Below are positions 16,581 through 24,035 of a DNA stretch of 64,000 bases, piece after piece (the stretch's first letter is position 1; each line of letters begins with the position of its first letter). A program made the position numbers and the translations under genes. The notes under the pieces are model-generated. The model had not been told where the DNA came from, made no database searches, and saw nothing but the letters and a program-made list of their open reading frames with translations. This DNA comes from Williamsia sp. DF01-3 (GTDB taxonomy: Bacteria > Actinomycetota > Actinomycetes > Mycobacteriales > Mycobacteriaceae). The stretch is from assembly GCF_023051145.1 (NCBI RefSeq), contig NZ_JALKFS010000005.1, positions 1,798,001-1,862,000 on the forward strand. Direction: 5' to 3'.

Positions 16581-17821
16581 GTGTTGCTGATGTTGGCGAG
16601 CGGTTAGGCGCAGGCCGGTACATCGAGTCCGCGGAGCAACCGTCGAACACGGTGACGTCGGTGCACGAGCTGACCACGTCTGACGGCGCCAAGGTGTCTG
16701 GGGTGCTGCGGACCGTGCCGTCGGCGCGGACCGTGGTCGCGTTGATGCATCCGCGTCAGGATCTGACCCATCACGTGCTGGTTCCTGAACTGCTGGCCCG
16801 CGGGTTTGCGGTGTGGACGCAGGGCACGAGGTCAGTGAACAACGATCTGAATCTGATTCACGAGCAGGCGCTGCTGGATGTCGCGGCGGGCCAGGTGTTT
16901 CTGCGGGACAGCGGCTTCGAGTCGGTGGTGTCGCTAGGGCATTCCGGGGGTGGGACGTTGTTTGCGTTCTACCATCAGCAGGCGGGGTTGGCGCCCGGGG
17001 ATCGGCTGACGCGGACCCCGGCTGGCAGGCCGATTGATCTTGCGTCGGCGGAGATGCCGGTGCCCGACGGTGCGTTGTTCATGGCGCCGCATCCTGGGCA
17101 GGGGGCGTTGCTCCTGCGGTTGATCGATCCGTCGGTGGTTGACGAGAACGATCCGTTGAGTGTGGACCCGGCGCTGAATCCGTTTGATCCGGCCAACGGA
17201 TTCGTGGATGCTCCTGGTGCGTCGTCGTACGCGCCGGAGTTCATCGACCGGTATCGGGTGGCTCAGCGTGCGCGGGTGGAGCGGCTTGATGACGTCGCTC
17301 GGGCGCGTGTTGCGCTGAGTGCCGATGCGCGTGCGCGATTCAAGGTTTCGGGTGATCCGGTGGATCGACGTGCGGCGTTGGCCCCGCGGCTGATGACGGT
17401 GTATCGAACGGACGCGGATCTGCGGTTTGTGGACCCGTCACTGAGTCCGAATGACCGGCCGTATGGTTCGTTGTTCGGTCGACGGCCGGACCTGACGAAC
17501 TACGGGTTGGTCGGGTTTGGCCGGCTGTCTACTGCGGATGCGTGGTTGTCGACGTGGTCGGGGTTGTCGAGCAATGCCGCCTTCGTTCGTTGTGCGCCGG
17601 GGGTGCAGGTGCCGACGTTGTTCGTCGAATTGACCGGGGATCAAGCATGTTTCCCGGAGGATGCCCTTGAGATGGTTGGTGCCATGGGGTCGGATGACGT
17701 GACGCATGTGCGGGTGGAAGGGACTCACTTTGGTGGGCCCATTCGCGACGAGGCACCGACCGGGGCGAGTCTGGCTGCTGCTGAGATCGGTGGATGGCTG
17801 GGGGAGCGGTTCGAATCCTGA
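16577..17821 (+). CDS. alpha/beta-hydrolase fold protein
   Basis: A 414-residue protein. The GTG at 16577 overlaps the previous stop by four bases and is preferred over upstream in-frame starts. The nucleophile elbow 'SLGHSGGGTLFAFYHQQ' lies near residue 117, after 'VVALMHPRQDLTHHVLVPEL' and 'ARGFAVWTQGTRSVNND'. A late aspartate ('LFVELTGDQACFP') and histidine ('VEGTHFGGP') complete a plausible Ser-Asp-His triad. It is last in the plus-strand operon. It may hydrolyse a ring-cleavage product, amide or thioester. The gene is rich in G at third positions yet reads cleanly throughout. Confidence 0.8.
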   Translation: MSVADVGERLGAGRYIESAEQPSNTVTSVHELTTSDGAKVSGVLRTVPSARTVVALMHPRQDLTHHVLVPELLARGFAVWTQGTRSVNNDLNLIHEQALLDVAAGQVFLRDSGFESVVSLGHSGGGTLFAFYHQQAGLAPGDRLTRTPAGRPIDLASAEMPVPDGALFMAPHPGQGALLLRLIDPSVVDENDPLSVDPALNPFDPANGFVDAPGASSYAPEFIDRYRVAQRARVERLDDVARARVALSADARARFKVSGDPVDRRAALAPRLMTVYRTDADLRFVDPSLSPNDRPYGSLFGRRPDLTNYGLVGFGRLSTADAWLSTWSGLSSNAAFVRCAPGVQVPTLFVELTGDQACFPEDALEMVGAMGSDDVTHVRVEGTHFGGPIRDEAPTGASLAAAEIGGWLGERFES

Positions 17822-17854
17822 CGTCCGCCCCGCCGGGCGATATGGGCGTGGGCA

Positions 17855-18373
17855 CTAGTTCCCGCCGGTCACCTGTCGCTGGATTCCTCGGTAGTACTCC
17901 TGCTGGGCGGGGTAGTAGTCTTCGAAGTCGATGGCACTCGGGTCGGCACCGGTCAGTGCGGCGACCAAGCGGTCGAGGTAGTACTCCCACCCTGGCCCGG
18001 TGTTCTCGATTGTTGTTGCGTCGTCGATGATTTGACTCAGCGTCAGGGTTGTGACCCCGTCGGCCTCTGACAGTTCGACGATGAGGTCCCACGTCCCGAA
18101 GTCATCAGTGGTGCGCACCCGCAGCACTCGTGGTGGCTCGCAGCGTTCGATGTTGTAGCGGGCGGGCGTGACGTCGTCGCCTTCGGCGTTCATGGTGAAC
18201 TCGACGTAGCCCTGTTCAGGGTCGCCGGTGAAGAAGCCGATCCACCGTGCGAGCCGGTCGGATTCGGTGACGGCTGCCCACACATCGTCTATCGGGGCGC
18301 GGAAGGTGCGGACGAACGCCACTGCGTCGCCCTCGTCGCGCGGGGTAAACGATCCAGTCGGTGTGATGGTCAT
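17855..18373 (-). CDS. SRPBCC (AHSA1-like) domain protein
   Basis: A 172-residue START/Bet v1-fold protein. Typical strands are seen in 'RTFRAPIDDVWAAVTESDRL' (residues 24-43), 'ARWIGFFTGDPEQGYVEFTM' and 'TTLTLSQIIDD'. Its ATG overlaps the stop of the ArsR gene. ArsR-SRPBCC pairs are very common in Actinobacteria; the partner is usually a ligand-binding protein of unknown function. The predicted role is lipid or small-molecule binding. Confidence 0.85.
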   Translation of the reverse strand: MTITPTGSFTPRDEGDAVAFVRTFRAPIDDVWAAVTESDRLARWIGFFTGDPEQGYVEFTMNAEGDDVTPARYNIERCEPPRVLRVRTTDDFGTWDLIVELSEADGVTTLTLSQIIDDATTIENTGPGWEYYLDRLVAALTGADPSAIDFEDYYPAQQEYYRGIQRQVTGGN

Positions 18374-18792
18374 GCGGACTCCTCGTCGTGGGTGGTGGAT
18401 CGGGCTTGACGCGGTGTGCTGCGACGTTGCTTGACGGTGCGGCGCACCTCGGTGTCGAGAGCGTCGAGGGCTGATTCGGGGATCGGCAGGCGACCCTCGC
18501 TGGCACTTGGCGCCGGCTGGATCTCCTCTGCGGACGTCAGTTCGTCGATGAACCGACGGACTTCGTCGATGGGCCGTGCGTCCAGTCGGTAGTGCCGCTC
18601 ACGTCCTCTGTCTTCGGCAATCACCAGTCCGGCTTCTGTGAGCACCCGTAGGTGGCGGCTCACCGCGGGACGTGAGATCGGCCGCGCCTCAGACAGATTC
18701 GAACAGAGATCGACCACCCGCGTGGGGCCGCCGACGAGTGTGAGCAGGATGCTGCGCCGCACGGGATCGGCCAGTGCCTCGAACACGCTCAC
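18370..18792 (-). CDS. ArsR-family winged-helix repressor
   Basis: A 140-residue regulator with a GTG start. It opens 'MSVFEALADPVRRSILLTLV', and the recognition helix is in 'ISRPAVSRHLRVLTEAGLVI' near residue 40. No cysteine cluster for metal sensing is seen, so it belongs to the non-metal ArsR group paired with SRPBCC proteins. A perfect inverted repeat sits eight bases upstream of the start codon and is the likely autoregulatory site. Confidence 0.88.
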   Translation of the reverse strand: MSVFEALADPVRRSILLTLVGGPTRVVDLCSNLSEARPISRPAVSRHLRVLTEAGLVIAEDRGRERHYRLDARPIDEVRRFIDELTSAEEIQPAPSASEGRLPIPESALDALDTEVRRTVKQRRSTPRQARSTTHDEESA

Positions 18793-18799
18793 AACATAA

Positions 18800-18819
18800 T
18801 GGTAACCGATCAGTTACCA
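18800..18819. promoter_or_regulatory. palindromic operator in front of arsR
   Basis: TGGTAAC and GTTACCA form a perfect 7-bp inverted repeat around a 6-base spacer. It ends only eight bases before the GTG at 18792, leaving no room for a ribosome site. The mRNA is therefore probably leaderless or nearly so, with the repressor covering the core promoter. Confidence 0.7.
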
Positions 18820-18916
18820 ATATGCCAGTGGTCCACTGGCACGGACCACGCGGGGTCGAATACGCACTTGGTCGCACCGTCGGCCAGTGGCGTCCGCACC
18901 CCGGGTGGCCGTTCAA

Positions 18917-19177
18917 CTACTCCTGCTGCGGGCTTCTTGCCCTGCGCTTTAGGAGGAACCGGCCTCCTATCGACAGAAGCAACCATGTTCCTGGTATCCA
19001 GAGGTAGCAGCCCAGTCCGTACAAGATGCTGAAGTAGAACAGTCCATCGGATATGTCAAAGAATGTGCGCTCCACGAGCATGAGCAGGACGATAAGGCCG
19101 AACACAAACGCGACGTAACTGATCGGCACCGACAGAACAAACAGACCAAAAGAAAAGGGCCGCAACAACCTTTTCAT
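18917..19177 (-). CDS. small membrane protein of WXG cassette 2
   Basis: An 86-residue protein with two strong hydrophobic segments: 'FVFGLIVLLMLV' (about 24-36) and 'YLWIPGTWLLLSIGGRFLL' (about 58-76). It has a basic C-terminus (KRRARSPQQE). The ATG comes three bases after the stop of the large WXG gene. It resembles the 99-residue protein at 22282-22581 in layout (membrane segment, Asp-Gly turn, membrane segment, basic tail). It may give immunity or aid secretion; this is inference. Confidence 0.68.
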   Translation of the reverse strand: MKRLLRPFSFGLFVLSVPISYVAFVFGLIVLLMLVERTFFDISDGLFYFSILYGLGCYLWIPGTWLLLSIGGRFLLKRRARSPQQE

Positions 19178-19180
19178 GAC

Positions 19181-20419
19181 TTACGGCACCTCGTGGTGGC
19201 CGGGCAAGTGCCGCAGTGGGCCCCAAGGGTCGGTTCTGGCGGGCATGTATTGGTACATCGGAGTGGTCACCCCTGAAGGGCTATCGTTGTACACCTCCCA
19301 CGCGGGATAATTCGAGAGTTGACCCTCGACTTCGGGAGCGCCGTCAAGAGGCGAGGTGATCAAGGTCCCACGGACAGTCACCCCTAACGTACTGGCGACG
19401 TAGTCGCCCACCTTCTGATCATGAAATGGCGCAAACGGGTCCAAGGCCTCGAACGTAACCTGAACGCGCTCATCATCTTGAGCAACGCCGAAGGTTGGTG
19501 TGTCGACTTTAACTGCACCGGAGTGGGTTTCGATAGAGGGGTTCTGTCGCATCACGACGACGCCGTTGTCGTAATCAACGTAGATCGAGACCCTGCTGTC
19601 CTCGGCGTCGGCTGCGGGATCGAACCCGCGGTCGTCACCACGGTTTAGATGGGGAATGTTGTGCACATTATCGCGCGGAATGAAGGCGTTGATTCGCTGC
19701 AGCCCGCCGCCTGGAACTTTATCGATCGTCTTCACGACAACGGCAGAGTCGAGCCCCTTATATTTTGGATGGTAAGTGTTCGTATCGAGCATCTCTGCCA
19801 TTCGCCAATCGTTGGCCGACACCGGGTTGCGGCCGAACTGATCATTGAATGCTTGCGTCTGATTTGCCTTCCGCGCGATGCTACTTGTGCCGTCTAGTGG
19901 GTCTACATCCTTGACGGGTAAGTCACCGTCGGCGCCGTCGATCGCAGCCGCGAGATTCTTGTCCACGTTCTCAGCGGACAACAACAGGCCGTCGAGCTGC
20001 TCCTGCAGCTGAGCCTTGATGGCGTAATACTTCGATTGGGCTGCACTGTCCCACGAATCGAAACTCGCCGGAAGTGGCCCGTCGACCCGGCCATCTGGCG
20101 AAACGGTCAACGACTGCGCTGCGGCATCCGTTCGGATGGCGGCAAGCTTCTGCTTGACGGCGTCGATATCGTCGGCCGCTTCCTTCGCGGCGTTTGCAAT
20201 TACCGCGGCCTCTTCCTTGTGGTCAGTGAAATCCAGGATGGTTCCGCTGACTGATGTTTTGGCCGCTTCGGCGGTCTGGCCGGACCATTGTCCGAAGACC
20301 GACAAGTTGGTGAACTGGGCGACCATGGTGTCGCACGCGGCGATCTGCTTCTGGGTTCGGTGAAAGACTTCCCTTACCTGCTCGGAGTTCCAGCGGTCTA
20401 TGTCTGCAACGGTGACCAC
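19181..20419 (-). CDS. large WXG-type secreted-like protein, cassette 2
   Basis: A 412-residue protein with a GTG start. The helical N-terminal 100 residues carry 'SVFGQWSGQTAEAAKTS' with W-x-G at about residue 45 and are rich in Ala and charged residues ('DHKEEAAVIANAAKEAADD'). From about 170 it parallels the 455-residue protein at 4278-5645, including 'NDWRMAEMLDTNTYHPKY', 'LDSAVVVKTIDKVPGGGLQR' and 'VDYDNGVVVMRQNPSIETHS'. The C-terminus differs in the last 40 residues. There is no signal peptide or clear enzyme motif. It is probably an ESX-type substrate or polymorphic effector paired with the next WXG100 protein. Confidence 0.72.
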   Translation of the reverse strand: MVTVADIDRWNSEQVREVFHRTQKQIAACDTMVAQFTNLSVFGQWSGQTAEAAKTSVSGTILDFTDHKEEAAVIANAAKEAADDIDAVKQKLAAIRTDAAAQSLTVSPDGRVDGPLPASFDSWDSAAQSKYYAIKAQLQEQLDGLLLSAENVDKNLAAAIDGADGDLPVKDVDPLDGTSSIARKANQTQAFNDQFGRNPVSANDWRMAEMLDTNTYHPKYKGLDSAVVVKTIDKVPGGGLQRINAFIPRDNVHNIPHLNRGDDRGFDPAADAEDSRVSIYVDYDNGVVVMRQNPSIETHSGAVKVDTPTFGVAQDDERVQVTFEALDPFAPFHDQKVGDYVASTLGVTVRGTLITSPLDGAPEVEGQLSNYPAWEVYNDSPSGVTTPMYQYMPARTDPWGPLRHLPGHHEVP

Positions 20420-20427
20420 AGTACGTC

Positions 20428-20751
20428 TTAGAGATTCAGCGACGACGTGTTGGTGGCCGCCAGCTCTATCGCATGGCTGGAAGCGTCGTCGGTGTCGGTG
20501 TACTCAAGCGCCGCTGATGAAAACCCCTGGGAGTGCACGAGAACTTGGCTGAGCAACGCGCGGTGTTTACCTTGCCATCGAGCCGACAGGCTGGTCATCG
20601 ACTCTTTCGAGCTCCCAGTCCAGCCCTGTTCGGTCGCCACGCCGATTACTTGCAGCGAGTCCGCGAACACCGCCGCACAGTCGTCGTGCCAGGTGCGAAC
20701 TTGTTTCGCTGCGTGAAGTAAGTCAGCCGAATGTACTAGTAGTTCCCCCAT
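20428..20751 (-). CDS. WXG100-family protein, cassette 2
   Basis: A 107-residue helical protein. I chose the ATG at 20751 (MGELLVHSADLLHAAKQVRT) because it aligns with the start of the cassette 1 protein. The W-x-G turn is in 'TEQGWTGSSKESMTSLSARW' near residue 42. It ends 'ATNTSSLNL', close to the 'DQSLNL' ending of the cassette 1 protein. It leads the three-gene unit and probably pairs with the 412-residue protein eight bases downstream. Confidence 0.68.
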   Translation of the reverse strand: MGELLVHSADLLHAAKQVRTWHDDCAAVFADSLQVIGVATEQGWTGSSKESMTSLSARWQGKHRALLSQVLVHSQGFSSAALEYTDTDDASSHAIELAATNTSSLNL

Positions 20752-21147
20752 TGGGTGAACTTTACAGGGGCCACCACAACCGCAGTGCGCGTGGCGGTGG
20801 CACTGTGCCAGCAGTCGACGTGTCCCGGTTCCTTGCGGCGGTTCGCGCGTAGTCCGCGGCAGGGACGTGCGGCCTGGCATTCCGCGGACGTCCGAGAGTG
20901 GTTGTCTAATAGAGCCTTCGGTCGTTTGTCTGCGCGCATGTGCCTCCTGTCGGAAGATCGGCAATCGTCCGCGAACTAGTCTTCACGGACTGTGTATTGG
21001 GTACACCGCGGTCCGGTTCAGGGACGGCATCGTCAGGGCCACCGAAGATTCTCAGGTTGTTCACTGACGTTGGCCGCGTGTGCCAGTAAGTCGACTGCGA
21101 CTAGGATCGGCTGTTGGGAACAGTCGTTTCGTCTGCCGGGGGGCATG
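20752..21147. other. non-coding stretch between divergent WXG-type loci
   Basis: No gene I can support. Short open frames occur on both strands but have arginine-rich, out-of-frame composition. Both flanking sets point away from here, so promoters for each are expected. I could not pick a convincing -35/-10 pair. Confidence 0.4.
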
Positions 21148-21402
21148 GTGTGGGTAGATCCAGAGTTGGTGTTGCAGCTTGGTCGACGTATGTCGCATCG
21201 TCGGATGTCGGACCGCACTGGGGCCCGAAGATCGAATTCCCACTACCAGAGCAGTGTCTGCGACTACTACATCGGGGATACGACGGATAGCTCACCACCC
21301 GAGCAGTCCCCGGGCCGGGGCGATCCGCTCCACGAGCGGTGGGCTCGGAACTTCGACGTCGCGGGATCATCGGACACCTTTGCCGTCGGGTATCCACGAT
21401 GA
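21148..21402 (+). CDS. hypothetical small protein, possibly eroded WXG-type N-terminus
   Basis: An 84-residue open frame starting GTG after a CGGGGGG stretch (21137-21143). It begins MWVDPELVLQLGRRM, which recalls WXG-type openings, but no W-x-G turn follows. The final 50 residues ('DYYIGDTTDSSPPEQSPGRG' onward) have high third-position GC in this frame. The TGA overlaps the next ATG (ATGA at 21399-21402), favouring real coding. The arginine-rich middle may reflect compensating indels. It may be a broken remnant. Confidence 0.35.
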   Translation: MWVDPELVLQLGRRMSHRRMSDRTGARRSNSHYQSSVCDYYIGDTTDSSPPEQSPGRGDPLHERWARNFDVAGSSDTFAVGYPR

Positions 21403-21897
21403 GCGGTGAGATTCAGCGTGCGATCCGTGCGGTTTGGCGTTGGTACACAGGCAAGTTCGGGATTCTACTCACCTGCGTTCTGCTGGCATTCGTTGCAGCA
21501 ATGTGGTGGCTCCTCCGTCCGGGCGATGATCAGGCAGCGGACATCACGAAGCAACTTGGCATCGACATCCCTTCGAACGCGTCCGACGTCATCACCGACG
21601 ATCCAGCTGTTGCGCTGCAGGGTGGATGTTCAGGTGTGGAGTTCTTGATGCCGACGGCCGAATGGCGCGAGTATGTCGGCGAGTACGTCGATGTTGCGAC
21701 GCTGGAACCGACGTTCAACGTCGCTACCTCGTGCGGGAACACTCTGATCGAATGTGAACAGACATACAACACGCAACCCGGCAGTGACTCCCGGCTACCA
21801 AGCTTCCGATCGCATCGGCGGAAATTACCGCGGTGTGGTTGCCTTCCCGGACTGCGTCAAGGACAAGACCAAGATTGCCTGGTCGATCGCCGACTAG
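21399..21897 (+). pseudogene. single-pass membrane/secreted protein gene with frameshift
   Basis: The frame from ATG 21399 encodes a basic N-terminus, a membrane helix 'GILLTCVLLAFVAAMWWLL' and an extracellular part with two cysteine-containing blocks ('QGGCSGVEF', 'ATSCGNTLIECEQTYNT'). After about residue 126 this frame turns arginine-rich. The +1 frame continues sensibly as 'VTPGYQASDRIGGNYRGVVA' then 'FPDCVKDKTKIAWSIAD' and a stop at 21895-21897. Removing one C from the CCC at about 21787 restores a single frame of about 165 residues. It is either a sequencing error or a decayed gene. It belongs to the third, plus-strand WXG-like set. Function unknown. Confidence 0.6.
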
Positions 21898-22281
21898 CTG
21901 TTGACCTTCTCCATGGGTCGCTGCGAAAGACTATGAGGGACGAAACCGAGACAACGTTGGGTGCGTCAGATTGGTGGAGAGCACGTTGACAATCGAGAAG
22001 CGGGTTACTGACGACGTCGGCATACGAAGGCAGCATGTCGGCAGGCGTCTGCCATACAGTCAAGACGGGATGGCCAGCACTCTGACGAACTGCGGTTGGA
22101 CGACTCTCGAGTGGGGGCCACTCAAGGATTTTTCTGTTGACCCCGAAACCCAAAGCCGGATCGGACGATCTACAGATTGTCGATTGCCTACGGGATCGCA
22201 GCCGGGCACGTCGCCACGGCCTAGTATCGAGCTTCGGTCCCATGTTGACCCACCGCGGCTGAAACTCGTCGAGCATCGAAA
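21898..22281. other. stretch without a clear gene
   Basis: An open frame at 21971-22285 (starting with ATG, or with TTG at 21986) ends in an ATGA overlap with the next gene. Its composition is mixed and it matches no family I know. It may be a remnant of the large WXG gene expected here by analogy with the other cassettes, or simply leader DNA. Confidence 0.3.
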
Positions 22282-22581
22282 ATGACGCTGCAGCCAAGGA
22301 GGCGCTCCTTCTGGCGCCTGTGGGGATCGTCGTTGATGTGGGCAATACCAGCTACGTACATTGTCTGCGCTTTTGGCACAGTGGCTGCGTTCGTGATCCT
22401 AATGATCCGCGTCAGCTACCCGGATGGGTTCGGCGACTATGTCAACGTGGTGGGAGCGGGAATACTTTGGGGCACAGTCATCTTCATCGGAACCTGCTAC
22501 ATCACAGTACCGATGTTCAGCCTGGTCATCGCGATCGTTCGGTATGCAGTGTGGGGGCGTCATCGGAAACGTGAGTCATAG
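22282..22581 (+). CDS. small two-segment membrane protein
   Basis: A 99-residue protein with a basic N-terminus (MTLQPRRRSFWRLWG), hydrophobic segments 'AIPATYIVCAFGTVAAFVIL' (about 21-40) and 'GTVIFIGTCYITVPMFSLVI' (about 64-83), and a basic tail GRHRKRES. It lies next to the eroded third WXG-like set, as the membrane proteins at 3737-4281 and 18917-19177 lie next to intact sets. Function is unknown; an accessory or immunity role is inference. Confidence 0.62.
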   Translation: MTLQPRRRSFWRLWGSSLMWAIPATYIVCAFGTVAAFVILMIRVSYPDGFGDYVNVVGAGILWGTVIFIGTCYITVPMFSLVIAIVRYAVWGRHRKRES

Positions 22582-22605
22582 CAGATGCCGCTTCTGTCCA
22601 AGCGG

Positions 22606-23310
22606 CTAGTCAGGCATCAGGGCTTCGAACCGAGCCTCGACCGACGCCGAAATACTGATGCGCTCAGGCCGTAGGGACGGGGAAGGTTGATCCTCACCGC
22701 CCATGTCGGCCGGTAGTCCCATTGCTGCGGGTGGCGCTGCCATAATTCTCTCGTGGTGGGGCTCGGCCGCCACGATACCCAGCATTCCGGGATCAGCGAT
22801 GGCCACCGCATGAAACGTGTTGTAGCCCAAACTTGCTGTGTAGCCCTTGGCCTTTGCCAGCGCGTCGAGTACCGCTTGATCGCGGACGCGGGCAGTGCGC
22901 TTGAGCGTCGCCTTCCGCATCAGCCACCAGTCCAGGTGCCCGACGGTAACTGACTCGACGTCCGCAACCTGCGCAACAAAGGGCGCGATTGCCTCGAATT
23001 CGACGAAGGTCACGGTGATCGTGGCGGACGAGTAGTACTGCCAAGCACGCTTCTTGCCGTCTCGATCATACGGTCGGTGCCTGCTGTGCTGGACCTGGTC
23101 AAATGTCCACCGAGAAACAGGGCTGGCCGGCCGATCGTGCAGGGTTGTGACGATGTCGGTTACCTCCCTGACAGCCGTATCTGCACGGTCGGCAGCTGCT
23201 GCGCGGCTCGACCCGTCGGCACTCACACGCACACGAACGGTGCAGCGATTCGGGGCGAACTGACGCCTGGCATGTCCGCGAACGGTGATCGTGACTGGGG
23301 GAGTGCTCAT
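22606..23310 (-). CDS. SIMPL (DUF541) domain protein
   Basis: A 234-residue protein beginning 'VTITVRGHARRQFAPNRCTV', the characteristic first strand of the SIMPL/DUF541 family. Later 'YYSSATITVTFVEFEAIAPF' and 'DQAVLDALAKAKGYTASLG' follow the family order. It ends 'RPERISISASVEARFEALMPD' as in other members. No signal peptide is seen, so unlike many Gram-negative members it is likely cytoplasmic. Biological role is unclear in the family. It is a single gene convergent with the membrane protein to its left. Confidence 0.82.
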   Translation of the reverse strand: MSTPPVTITVRGHARRQFAPNRCTVRVRVSADGSSRAAAADRADTAVREVTDIVTTLHDRPASPVSRWTFDQVQHSRHRPYDRDGKKRAWQYYSSATITVTFVEFEAIAPFVAQVADVESVTVGHLDWWLMRKATLKRTARVRDQAVLDALAKAKGYTASLGYNTFHAVAIADPGMLGIVAAEPHHERIMAAPPAAMGLPADMGGEDQPSPSLRPERISISASVEARFEALMPD

Positions 23311-23494
23311 GGAGTGAGTGTGTCAACGGGGTCGGACATTCTTCTGCGACTCGAACCTGTGCGTGAACCGGTAAGTGCGCCGTCTCGACATTCGATTGAG
23401 TGCCGCACGCCTCAGGTAGCGGCTGGTTTGTCACCGATTCTGTCGGTACCTGGAGCTATGTTGTCAGCAGACAGCACATCGAGAGGGGCCCAGC

Positions 23495-23947
23495 ATGGAT
23501 GAGCCAGATCAAACATCGGACATTCATGACTGGTCCGACATGGCGTCATGGCTCGCTGAGTCACTCGTCGACAAACCGGTCGGTTTCATCGTCGAGATGG
23601 GTCCGAGTGGGTACGTCGACTATGACGGCACGGACGACGACGAAGACGATGTTGTGTGCGTCCAGATCCAGATGCTCGCAGACGGAGTGATGATGCTGCG
23701 GCGATCACGATCGGTGCTGGGGCACTTGCTCATTGCGGACTTTTCCTCCGACAAGCTGCCGTTGAACACCTGGCTGTTCAACGACAACTTCGACGACTGC
23801 ACCGACGGCTACATCTTCAGTCGCGACGTGCAGCTCCTGGCCGACGTCTGCGTCACCTGGTTCCGCGACAACGGCGGTGCCCGCTCCACCGATGACCTCG
23901 GTATGGAATACCGCTACCCGGACGAGCTTCTCCCGCCGACCGACTGA
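23495..23947 (+). CDS. acidic hypothetical protein, possibly YbjN/secretion-chaperone-like
   Basis: A 150-residue, very acidic protein. GAGAGGGG lies six bases before the ATG. It has a 'DDDEDD' run and a block 'WLFNDNFDDCTDGYIFSRDV' followed by 'QLLADVCVTWFRDNGGA'. The predicted alternating strands and C-terminal helix recall YbjN/type III chaperone-fold proteins that are common beside ESX loci in Actinobacteria. I could not confirm any motif. It is monocistronic by spacing. Confidence 0.6.
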   Translation: MDEPDQTSDIHDWSDMASWLAESLVDKPVGFIVEMGPSGYVDYDGTDDDEDDVVCVQIQMLADGVMMLRRSRSVLGHLLIADFSSDKLPLNTWLFNDNFDDCTDGYIFSRDVQLLADVCVTWFRDNGGARSTDDLGMEYRYPDELLPPTD

Positions 23948-24035
23948 GATTGCCGCCACCGTAGTGGTGTCGGTCTGGGGTCGTTGACGGTGTCTGGGCT
24001 TCACACCGCTCGATTGCTGTTTGTGAGGAGTGCCC

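Noticed and set aside
17808-17818. GGTTCGAATCC resembling the T-arm of a tRNA
   Set aside because: It is the coding end of the hydrolase gene (GERFES); no matching acceptor, D or anticodon arms surround it.
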